A stretch of DNA of 64,000 nt from an uncultured Saprospiraceae bacterium (GTDB lineage: Bacteria > Bacteroidota > Bacteroidia > Chitinophagales > Saprospiraceae). The notes beneath the pieces are model-generated. The model ran no database searches, had not been told where the DNA came from, and saw only the letters and a program-made list of their open reading frames with translations. Positions 45,201-51,699 of the stretch are shown here, piece after piece; positions within the stretch are counted from its first letter, which is position 1, and each line of letters starts with the position of its first letter. The position numbers and the translations under genes were made by a program. Where the stretch lies: the NCBI GenBank assembly GCA_937872385.1, contig CALMSO010000057.1, positions 62,001-126,000 on the forward strand, given 5' to 3'.

Positions 45201-46384
45201 GCAGCGCCTCTTCGCTGGTTGCGGGGCTACGTGGTGATTCTACCTACGCATTCCAGTGGCGGCTTTCTAATGGCGCTTGTGTGAATTATGCAGCGGATAC
45301 CGTACAATTGTCTGTTATTCCAATTGAAATACCCTACGCCGGCGCAGATACAGTGGTGTGCGCTACCGACCAAGTATTGCTCAATGCCCAACTGCCTTTC
45401 AGTGGCGAGGGCCGCTGGTCGCAGCCGCTGGCCCAACAGACCCTCGGTGTGGTCATCTTGGAGCCACAAAATCCTAACACGCTCGTGACCGGCCTCGAAT
45501 CGGGCAACCGCTATTCCTTTACTTGGACAATTGTAAGCGGCTGCGGCGGCCTATTCGATATGGTAGAAGTGCTCACTTCCGATACCGAGCCATTTGCTGG
45601 CGATGATATTATTGCTTGCAACGATAATCGAACGGCCACACTCAACGCGGCCCGCCCAGCCGATGGCAGCATCGGGCGCTGGACTACAGAAACGCCCGGC
45701 ATTACATTCTCCAGTGTGACAGACCCGCGCGCCACCGTTTCTAATCTGGCAATCGGCGAAAATCTTTTTTTCTGGACAATAGACAATGCGCTCTGCGGCG
45801 AATTTTCGCGCGATTCGGTGACAGTTGTTTACAAAATGAATCCACGCGCCAATGACGACAACGTCACAGTGCCTTTTGGCAAAGAGACCGAATTTGACGT
45901 ATTGGAAAATGACATTGCCCCAGCCGGTACCTTGATTACTGTAATAATGCCGCCAACCAAAGGCGTGCTCGAAAACTTCGGCGACGGCACGTTTCTTTAC
46001 ACTCCCAATGTCAATGTAGTAGGTACCGACCAAATGACCTATGAGATTTGCAGCGAAGGTTGCACCTGCTCAACGGCAACGGTCACCTTTACCATTGGTG
46101 ATAATGCACAATGCGATATTCCATCTGTCATCACGCCCAATGGCGACGGCATCAATGACAATTTTGTGGTTCCTTGCTTCATTGACGATACCAATTTCCC
46201 GAACTGCCAAGTGCTCATTTTCAACCGCTGGGGCGACGAAGTATATCGCTCCCCGATTCCTTATCGGAATAACTGGAACGGCACCTTCAATGGCGAAGAT
46301 TTGCCCGTTGGCACTTATTTCTACACGGTCAATTTTGGTAATGGCGAGCCAGTAAAAACGGGCTTTGTTTTGATTCAGCGTTGA
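39254..46384 (+). CDS. Giant T9SS-secreted multidomain adhesin with gliding-motility-associated C-terminal domain
   Basis: A 2376-residue exported protein; the signal region lies within the first 35 residues (possible later start at ATG 39275). Residues about 45-600 hold successive HYR-like modules, each with a D-N-C-x motif, a T-W-x-V-x-D-x-C-G-N segment and a V-x-D-x-x-A-P-x-F closing motif. Two larger modules follow (about 580-820 and 824-1075), each with an inserted beta domain containing F-F-R/Q-x-I-G-x-D-G and a P-G-E-C-T-A start. About ten Ig/PKD-like repeats occupy 1165-1930 (C-x-G-D/E-x-x-x-L, Y-x-W-x-G-P, N-x-G-x-Y). A cadherin-like block (A-N-D-D-N, Y-T-P-N) is at about 2197-2283. 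The C-terminus (I-T-P-N-G-D-G-I-N-D, F-N-R-W-G, N-W-N-G, G-T-Y-F-Y) is a T9SS type B (CHU_C) signal. Probably a surface adhesin paired with the downstream PorP/SprF protein. Confidence 0.9.
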   Translation: MTKSAPTMLNRLTYNKMCILFSAFMLGGLSLSAMWPRKAPLLLNDPPSFTAPAPPDTTVNCPTDVPVAPLIMAVDASDMSFPKNIMAMDSPNANTINPCTGGVITRRWIAVNQDNLADTLTQLITILPDVAPPMPIIPEPNDTVSCEMEDYVAWLDTRRLELATNIEECTGSPADISDDAPATFDGLCGSITVTFTITDDCGNVATWVASYTVVDNQAPVINGLPPNQVFENSIIAINDTISCTDPIPPVPMVTVTDNCTPNLVAAFSESSGQTFDGSCSQYTYVIVRTWTVSDSCGNNTTVVWRIQVQDDEPPVFDDPDDLTISCEDNPNDFNITGFITNVTDNCSMMLDTAFVDTIIDTICNNSYTIQRVWQVRDVCDNTATRIQFIDVRDTQAPTFVVPVDTTIFCDQSTSPLVTGAPTLVADNCDPSPLVESEDVIQGGPCENTYTIRRTWRVTDACGNSTEQLQIINVRDTLAPVFTTPAQNLDLVCDDDFDLITAFNNWLSNRGGAVALDNCTDNADLTWLVFESGTNNPAVLPPAICPAPDSIVRLLSVDFIVEDECGNRDTTTATFRVIDDRAPVLRNCPQDTIIATDPGECTATFVLNPPVIAEECATSFNMEDIAVSAAITSDAAPGQEGEVPVNPVTLRFNLATPPPVNVQGNALLTIELLSVDGEEPTEFFRIIGEDGSVLAQTEPTDAPCGQSITTIMLTPAQINAWALDGEITIVLQPNIPDDQDGRFAVNAICNPTGTVNGRLQFQTKNFTNLIYEYSVNGGPRTLVNPIAPQTVTLPPGENLIFYYATDCAGLSDSCAFTVTVEDREAPVLTCPADISVVLEPGECTAPITLPLPTDATDNCNVGPEYQLTLPANLRDAFLTFALDPNLNEYLAQGKTFIFNNVAANATSDATLTLDLLGDFNSNGAFFQVIGDDGALIGTTNIGVANCNMPGQQTFTIPAATFNAWAADGRVEIRLVPNPISVPPGVAGDGIGPCNPAAVSANGDTDSTSFVLLTLNYNQLTPAFYTTGATITPLTQMTPPEVTPTLNFNAGITEVFYIITDTQGNADTCSYTITVEDRELPVARCQPTTIFINPSGLETETVPAMVINAGSTDNCGIDTMFLTPNTFGCLQAGTNATVTLTVIDFAGNTATCQSLVRIEAEEPQPTANSGICGGDTLFLFANPPAAVGGIIYTYRWNGPNGFFSTQRNPIIPRVNAANAGSYTVEVTGLTGCTAVGSVQVAIEDLPLTPAVLTNRNVCVDEDIVLNSSVAPSGSGVVYRWYRGTAPSGVLIATTNVPSFTIPQPHAPGTNSYYVTIEADGCLSAPSAAAQVTANSIPTAATNTPEITVCEGESITLGTLVSGPGITYQWTGPNNYSSTNQSPPVITSSVPANAGVYQLIVFRNGCPSPPAFTVVNVRPKPATPQLTSNAPVCEGANVTLSTTTTGASVYRWVAPNLQEFLTTTNSFVINNITEAQEGPWRLYVTQSGCNSNLSAPVNVVVNTVPATVASASPPQVCEGNALQLFASPTLNNATYRWTGPNDFMAATQNPMINNVNANRSGTYRVTITTLEGCSNSANVNVSVQPGVRIVAVSNDGQECLAGPTNIRLRATVLPAGNGTYQYRWTGPGFASSDSIAIIPNATGANNGNYQLVVTNSEGCSSQPATTVVNVALPPATPAAPTISPATPPPFCQGKPLTIVVTAYSGSSVIYNWKTPKGTVITEAPALNLTNPGMADNGLYSVSVIVDGCSSRESGAIGVTINPAPQLFATSNSPVCSGDAIMLNTSVIPGATYAWSGPGGFSSSVANPVITPANPTINSGIYRVSAVANGCVSNLDSVQVVVNSRPTAPALTNSGPICISQENAVLRLSVVPGSAVPGAIYTWYNQFGNIVGNTQQLNFDLLNFADYNNGNFLFTATATVNGCPSALSAPTTVVMNTIPAEQAFAGEDDLVCEADEIRFNGRQPSIGGGLWSLVTGNPTGVTIANPGSASSLVAGLRGDSTYAFQWRLSNGACVNYAADTVQLSVIPIEIPYAGADTVVCATDQVLLNAQLPFSGEGRWSQPLAQQTLGVVILEPQNPNTLVTGLESGNRYSFTWTIVSGCGGLFDMVEVLTSDTEPFAGDDIIACNDNRTATLNAARPADGSIGRWTTETPGITFSSVTDPRATVSNLAIGENLFFWTIDNALCGEFSRDSVTVVYKMNPRANDDNVTVPFGKETEFDVLENDIAPAGTLITVIMPPTKGVLENFGDGTFLYTPNVNVVGTDQMTYEICSEGCTCSTATVTFTIGDNAQCDIPSVITPNGDGINDNFVVPCFIDDTNFPNCQVLIFNRWGDEVYRSPIPYRNNWNGTFNGEDLPVGTYFYTVNFGNGEPVKTGFVLIQR

Positions 46385-46590
46385 CGCGGGCCTATGAGCC
46401 AACAATGCCTTTTCAAAAGCAAAATGGCGAATAATTTTTGTTTTAATACACTGACAGTCAAATTTTTAAATAAAAATAGGTGTCGTTTTCTGTTGAAATT
46501 TGTATAATAATTCAAGCCCGGGAACCCGGTAGGATTCTTTGGTGACTGGAGGTTTTGTAGCGTTTTTTCACCGATTTAATCAACGAGTAT

Positions 46591-47571
46591 ATGAAAAACA
46601 TTTTTACAGCGATTATACTACTTTGCTGCGCGACTACCTGGCTCCGGGGGCAGCAGGAAGAGCATTACACCCAGTTTATGTATTATAAATTGGGCTTCAA
46701 CCCGGCAGCAGCGGGCAGCGACGTAGCCCCCAACGTCACGGCATTAGTGCGCAACCAATGGGTGGGTATTGACGGTGCCCCGCAAACCCAGCTCATAAGC
46801 CTAAATACTGGCTTAGTCAACAATCGGGTGGGGCTGGGCGTCAGCGTGTTGCGACAAACCATTGGCGTCACCGAAAACTACACCGCCGATGCGGCTTATG
46901 CCTACCGCGTGCCCCTCGGCCGGGGAATACTGAGCATGGGGCTGCAAGGCTCGGTGCGCCTGATGCGCATCAATTTCAGCCAGTTGCAGGGTACTCAGCC
47001 CATTGGCACAGATGGAGCAATTCCAGGAGATTTGCAAAGCCGTTATGTCCCCAATTTTGGGGCGGGTATTTATTTCCATCGGGGCAACGACGTGTACTTC
47101 GGAATTGCCGTGCCAAGAATTTTGCAAAGTAATATTGACTTAGCGGACTCACCCGATCTGATTTCGCGCGAGGCGCGGCACTTTTTTGCTATGGGTGGCG
47201 TGACCCTTAAAGCGGGCGATAATGTGGACATTCAGCCGCAGCTGCTACTAAAATATGTCACCGGCGCACCTTTCGACACGCATGTGAACGTGAACATGAT
47301 TTTCAATGAAAAATTTATGACGGGCGTATCCTATCGCATTGGTGGTGCCAAAAATAGTGGTTTGGGTGAGTCCTTGTCGCTTCTGCTTGGCATTGAATTA
47401 TCGGAGCAAATTACATTCGGTTTGTCGTACGATGCTACACTGACGGAACTGCGCAAGTACAACAGCGGTAGCTTTGAAGGGGTGTTGCGTTACTTTTTTG
47501 CAGGCAAACCCGGAAGTACCCAAGGCGGAGCAGATACACCATCGCCCAAACGAGATAGTAAATTTTATTAA
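46591..47571 (+). CDS. PorP/SprF-family type IX secretion protein, adhesin partner
   Basis: A 326-residue protein with a signal peptide (cleavage near R-G-Q-Q-E). The PorP/SprF signature is clear: H-Y-T-Q-F-M-Y-Y, N-P-A-A-A-G-S, R-N-Q-W-V-G-I-D-G-A-P-Q-T-Q, and a C-terminal barrel strand ending G-V-L-R-Y-F-F. After that a short Gly- and Ser-rich tail is added. It lies 206 nt after the giant adhesin on the same strand, the standard gene pair in which SprF-like proteins help export or anchor the type B CTD adhesin at the outer membrane. Confidence 0.92.
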   Translation: MKNIFTAIILLCCATTWLRGQQEEHYTQFMYYKLGFNPAAAGSDVAPNVTALVRNQWVGIDGAPQTQLISLNTGLVNNRVGLGVSVLRQTIGVTENYTADAAYAYRVPLGRGILSMGLQGSVRLMRINFSQLQGTQPIGTDGAIPGDLQSRYVPNFGAGIYFHRGNDVYFGIAVPRILQSNIDLADSPDLISREARHFFAMGGVTLKAGDNVDIQPQLLLKYVTGAPFDTHVNVNMIFNEKFMTGVSYRIGGAKNSGLGESLSLLLGIELSEQITFGLSYDATLTELRKYNSGSFEGVLRYFFAGKPGSTQGGADTPSPKRDSKFY

Positions 47572-47583
47572 CCCGATGGTTTG

Positions 47584-47625
47584 CCAACAGGCAGTGACAA
47601 TAGGGCTATTGCCACCGCCCGTTGG
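47584..47625. terminator. Bidirectional hairpin between convergent genes
   Basis: CCAACAGGCAGTGACAATAG pairs with CTATTGCCACCGCCCGTTGG (17 of 20 bases; the three mismatches become G-U pairs in the minus-strand transcript). It lies between the PorP/SprF and S10 peptidase genes. No U-tract follows. Confidence 0.55.
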
Positions 47626-47641
47626 TTAATAGCTAAGCATT

Positions 47642-49132
47642 TCAATACTTGGCTGGCGCGCCTTTTTTCGGTAAAGAATCCCGAATGAACTCCCGGATGT
47701 GCTCATTGGCGGAAGCCAAATCTTCGCGGCGCAGGTACATCATGTGCCCGCTGCGATAACCCTCGAAGCGCATTCGGTCGCGGAAACGACCGCTGGGGTC
47801 GAGGTGCCACATATTATATTTGGCATTGAAATAAGTGGTAGCACCATCATAATAACCCGACTGGGTCATCACTTTCAGATAAGGGTTTTGAGCCATGGCC
47901 TGGCGCAGGTTCTCGCCGGTATTGTCGTTGTTGCGATCCCAGGGATTCACTGGACCGAACATATTATACTTGGTATCGGTTTTGAAATTCAGATGATTGC
48001 GAAAATAATAGTTGATAGCTGGCGTAAAAGAATGTAGCCACGATGTGATTTCTGAATTGTAATCCGGCCGCTCGCCCGCTTCCTTCCGGTCAATGCCGAG
48101 ATAGCGCGAGTCAAGCCGCCCAACGGTGTAGCCGCCTCGCTCGCGCAGCAGGTCTTTCCAGAAAAACGGATACGGCACATCGAGGTTGTGTTGTAAAATT
48201 ATTTGCTCAGACAAGCCGCAGTAATAAGCCATTTTTTTAGCTAATGCCTCTTTTTTGGCAGGGTCGAGAAAACCGCCCAGAGCCATACCCGGCAGCAGTT
48301 CGTTGATCGTAAAAGCCTCTACCTCCGGCAGGAAGTCGCGCTCCAAGTCTTTGGCTTGCAGCTCCGGTGCCAATACTTTGTGAAACCAAGCCGTGGCCGC
48401 AAAATAAGGCAGGCGATTGGCGGCAGCTACCGGCCCGTCGCGCCGAATGCCCAAATCGGTCGGCGATACCAGAATGACCCCGTTCAGGTACATCCATTGT
48501 GCATTTTGCAACTCCAGCGCCAAGCCCGAAACACGCGTAGTGCCATAGCTTTCGCCAATGAGATACTTGGGCGAAGTCCAGCGGTTTTTGCGGGTGACAA
48601 AAGTATTGAGCCATTCGGCAAGATATTTGACATCGGCATTAATACCAAAAAAAGTCTCCCGCTTGGCTTCGGGGTCAAGGATGCGGGAATAGCCGGTATT
48701 AACCGGATTGACATAGACGATATCCGCTACATCGAGGATGGAGTGCGGATTGTCACGAATACCGTAGGGCTGCACGGGGTAGCCTTCGTCGTCAATCTCC
48801 AGAAGCCGGGGACCAGTATAGGCAATGTGCATCCACACGGAAGCCGAGCCAGGGCCACCATTAAATGAGATGACCAAAGGCCGCGTGGAGCGATCCTGTA
48901 CATCGGAGCGTTCGTAGTAGGTATAGAGCAAGGTAGCAGCGGGTTTGCCCGCATCATTCCAGACCGGCTGAGTGCCCACCGTAGCGGTGTACGGCACGCG
49001 CTGCCCTTTGATGGTCACTTGGTGTTGTGTCACCACCATGGTATCGGCGGGTAGCATTCGCTCTTTTTGCGCATTAGCAACGAAAGCGGTAGATAGTAAA
49101 AGTGCGACAAGAAGGAAGTGTTGTTTTTTCAT
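47642..49132 (-). CDS. S10 family serine carboxypeptidase
   Basis: The 496-residue protein starts at ATG 49132 (M-K-K-Q-H-F); the frame is open 32 residues upstream without signal features. Signal peptide to about residue 21 (V-A-N-A-Q). S10 motifs: N-G-G-P-G-S-A-S at 91-98 (oxyanion/substrate carboxylate binding), nucleophile Ser195 in I-G-E-S-Y-G-T, a late G-Y-Y-D-G-A-T aspartate and G-H-M-M-Y histidine. It removes C-terminal residues from peptides, probably in the periplasm. No T9SS sorting domain. Followed on the same strand, upstream, by the ABC exporter operon but separated by repeats. Confidence 0.9.
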   Translation of the reverse strand: MKKQHFLLVALLLSTAFVANAQKERMLPADTMVVTQHQVTIKGQRVPYTATVGTQPVWNDAGKPAATLLYTYYERSDVQDRSTRPLVISFNGGPGSASVWMHIAYTGPRLLEIDDEGYPVQPYGIRDNPHSILDVADIVYVNPVNTGYSRILDPEAKRETFFGINADVKYLAEWLNTFVTRKNRWTSPKYLIGESYGTTRVSGLALELQNAQWMYLNGVILVSPTDLGIRRDGPVAAANRLPYFAATAWFHKVLAPELQAKDLERDFLPEVEAFTINELLPGMALGGFLDPAKKEALAKKMAYYCGLSEQIILQHNLDVPYPFFWKDLLRERGGYTVGRLDSRYLGIDRKEAGERPDYNSEITSWLHSFTPAINYYFRNHLNFKTDTKYNMFGPVNPWDRNNDNTGENLRQAMAQNPYLKVMTQSGYYDGATTYFNAKYNMWHLDPSGRFRDRMRFEGYRSGHMMYLRREDLASANEHIREFIRDSLPKKGAPAKY

Positions 49133-49230
49133 ACCTGTATTCCGGGTTTTAAAGTGCGTATAAATTTTTTTGGCAAAATACATATTTTCCCCGAAATGGT
49201 GGGTCGCTTTTCGCAATAACCCGCTCACTC

Positions 49231-49280
49231 AATGTCCCGATTCCCCTATCCTCCTATCACTCCTATCACTCCTTTTCAAT
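49231..49280 (-). repeat. Purine-rich G-tract repeat
   Basis: On the minus strand: GGAGTGATAGGAGTGATAGG and GGGGAATCGGG-type words. Overlaps the end of the ABC permease gene's trailer. Confidence 0.45.
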
Positions 49281-50589
49281 CCTTATAAAACAACCATTTA
49301 CCCAACTCCTTGAACGTCACTTTTTTGCCATACATCAAAATGCCGACCCGATAAATACGCCCCGACAGCCACACGAAAAAGATACAGGTAGCCACCAGCA
49401 CGGCGATGGAAAGGGCAACTTCCCACACGGGCGGCCCAAAAGCTAAGCGCGCGGGCATCACGATAGGCGAAAAAAGCGGAAAAATAGACGACCACACCGC
49501 CAAACTTGAGTTGGGTGCCTGCACGGCCACAAACATGATGTAAAAAGCAATAATCACTGGAATAGTAATGGGTAGCGTCAAAGATTGTCCTTCGCCCAGA
49601 TCGTCGCCCATAGCTGAGCCAACGGCCGCAAATAGCGAGGAGTATAGAAAATACCCTCCGAGGAAATACACAATGAACAAAGGCAGAATTAGCAGCCAGT
49701 TTTGGCGCCCCAGTTCCCGCATGGCCAGCATAATCATCGCCTCGGTATCGTCGGGGTTGAGTTCGGCGGCAGTAGCTGTATTCATCTGATTCGCATCAAA
49801 GCCGAAAACTACATTCACACCCAGACTGATGAGCGGTATCAGAATAGCCCAAATGGCTACCTGCGTAAGGCCTACCGCGCCCACGCCAATGATTTTGCCA
49901 AGCATCAACTGAAAGGGCTTCACACTCGAAATCATTACTTCCACAATGCGGGTGGTTTTTTCTTCCATCACACTGCGCATCACCATCATACCGTAAATGA
50001 ACACTGTCATGTACATAATAATGCCCATAATACTGCCAATACCCGCCGCAATGGCACCCGTAAGTTTGGTCGTTTTGTCGCTCGAATCGGGGTCAATCGG
50101 CTCCGGGTCCAACTCTACGCGCGTATCGAGCGCTTTGAGTTGCTCGCGCTCTAACTTGAGCTGTTCGATTTTATAATCGCGCAAACCACTATTGATGCGC
50201 TGCCGGATGAGCGTTTCAATGTCGAGGGTGGGCTGCTTGTCAGAATAATAAAACACCGTATAAGTCTGGTCGAGCATATTTTTAATAGGCGGCAGTAGTA
50301 AGATACCGTCGTAATCAAATTGCTTAAAATCGCGGCGCAGCGTTTCCAGGTCGGTGTCCACAAATTTAAAATACAGATTTTTCTCATCCTTGAGGCTGCC
50401 TTGCAAAATGCCTTCTTTATCTATGACCGCAATGCGCTTAGAATCATCGCTTTCGTAAGCAAAAATAAAGCCGACCACCACAAAAAATACCGCAAAGCCC
50501 AGCGGCGTCAGCAATGTAGCCAAAATGAACGAACGCCGCGTGACGCGGGTTAGGTATTCTCTTTTTATAATTAATCCGAGTTTGCTCAT
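49276..50589 (-). CDS. ABC-2 type transporter permease (NatB-like)
   Basis: A 437-residue membrane protein with one helix at about residues 20-45, a cytosolic/extracytoplasmic domain of about 130 residues, and five to six helices in the C-terminal half, the layout of ABC-2 Na+/drug export permeases (NatB, DUF3526-type). Notable segments: T-R-V-T-R-R-S-F-I-L-A-T-L-L-T-P-L-G at the start and V-M-E-E-K-T-T-R-I-V-E-V-M-I-S-S-V-K-P near residue 215, the conserved coupling region. Lies 38 nt after its ATPase partner on the same strand. Confidence 0.88.
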   Translation of the reverse strand: MSKLGLIIKREYLTRVTRRSFILATLLTPLGFAVFFVVVGFIFAYESDDSKRIAVIDKEGILQGSLKDEKNLYFKFVDTDLETLRRDFKQFDYDGILLLPPIKNMLDQTYTVFYYSDKQPTLDIETLIRQRINSGLRDYKIEQLKLEREQLKALDTRVELDPEPIDPDSSDKTTKLTGAIAAGIGSIMGIIMYMTVFIYGMMVMRSVMEEKTTRIVEVMISSVKPFQLMLGKIIGVGAVGLTQVAIWAILIPLISLGVNVVFGFDANQMNTATAAELNPDDTEAMIMLAMRELGRQNWLLILPLFIVYFLGGYFLYSSLFAAVGSAMGDDLGEGQSLTLPITIPVIIAFYIMFVAVQAPNSSLAVWSSIFPLFSPIVMPARLAFGPPVWEVALSIAVLVATCIFFVWLSGRIYRVGILMYGKKVTFKELGKWLFYKD

Positions 50590-50627
50590 GTTTTGTAATG
50601 TTTTAAAAAAAACCAGAAAGTTTTAAC

Positions 50628-51581
50628 CTATTTCAGACACGCCCCTATCCCCCTATTCGCCCTATCACCCATCACCCCCACCTTATTCGCATCTTCCACC
50701 TGTTTAATAAAAATTTGATTCAGAGTGGGCAATATTTCATTAAATGCGTGAATATAGACCCCTTTTTGTAATAAATATTGTAATAATTGATTAGAATCGC
50801 GCTCGTCGGGTACCTGTATAGTAATAGAATGCCCATTTTCATTTACTACTCGAAAGCGTTCTTTTACTTCCGGTGGCAAGGCCCCTTCATAATCAATCTT
50901 GAACAGGTTGTCCTTGAACTCATTTTTAATACTTTTTACATCGCCTTCGAGGATGTTACTACCTTTATTGATGAGCACAATTTTTTTACAAATCTCTTCC
51001 ACCTGCTCCATGCGGTGCGTCGAGAAAATGATGGTCCTGCCCTGCTCGTTGAGTTCGTGAATTTCGTCCTTAATAAGGTTGGTATTGATGGGATCAAGCC
51101 CGGAGAAAGGCTCATCGAGTATGAGTAGCTTGGGCCGGTGCACTACGGTAGCAATGAACTGGATTTTCTGCTGCATCCCTTTAGACAGCTCTTCTACTTT
51201 TTTCGACCACCAGTCCTTGATGTCAAATTTTTCAAACCAGTAGCCGATTTCCTGGCGGGCTTGCTGGTTGCTTAGGCCTTTCAGTTGCGCCAAATACATC
51301 AGGTGCTCGCCCACCTTCATTTTTTTGTACAGCCCGCGCTCTTCGGGCATGTAGCCGATTTGCTCTGGGTGGCGATTGTTGAGCTTTTCCCCGTCAAGAT
51401 ACACCACGCCCTCGTCGGCTCGTGTGATGGTCGTAATGATCCGAATCAGAGAGGTTTTGCCAGCGCCGTTGGGGCCCAGCAAGCCAAATAAACTGCCTTC
51501 CGGCACATCGAAAGTGACTTGGTTAACGGCAATATTTTTTTCGTACGTCTTAGTGACGTTTTCTAAGCGAAGCATACTCAT
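50628..51581 (-). CDS. ABC transporter ATP-binding protein (NatA-like)
   Basis: A 317-residue ATPase. Walker A G-P-N-G-A-G-K-T at about 37-44, Q-loop near Y-M-P-E-E-R-G-L-Y, signature L-S-K-G-M-Q-Q, Walker B L-L-I-L-D-E-P-F-S-G-L-D-P, and H-loop S-T-H-R-M. A C-terminal DUF4162-like domain follows (F-R-V-V-N-E-N-G-H-S). It powers the permease encoded 38 nt downstream. The last 16 residues (V-G-V-M-G-D-R-A-N-R-G-I-G-A-C-L) are encoded by a copy of the purine-rich G-tract repeat at about 50640-50680, so the natural end of the protein has been extended by a dispersed repeat. Confidence 0.93.
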   Translation of the reverse strand: MSMLRLENVTKTYEKNIAVNQVTFDVPEGSLFGLLGPNGAGKTSLIRIITTITRADEGVVYLDGEKLNNRHPEQIGYMPEERGLYKKMKVGEHLMYLAQLKGLSNQQARQEIGYWFEKFDIKDWWSKKVEELSKGMQQKIQFIATVVHRPKLLILDEPFSGLDPINTNLIKDEIHELNEQGRTIIFSTHRMEQVEEICKKIVLINKGSNILEGDVKSIKNEFKDNLFKIDYEGALPPEVKERFRVVNENGHSITIQVPDERDSNQLLQYLLQKGVYIHAFNEILPTLNQIFIKQVEDANKVGVMGDRANRGIGACLK

Positions 51582-51699
51582 AGGCGTTCAATCATTTTTC
51601 TGCCAAGATAAACGTCAGAAGTTAAAAAGTGTTAAGATTTTCTATTGAAGTGCTATTTTTTTCGATAAGCGCTTTACAGCTATTGCCCAAACGATGATG

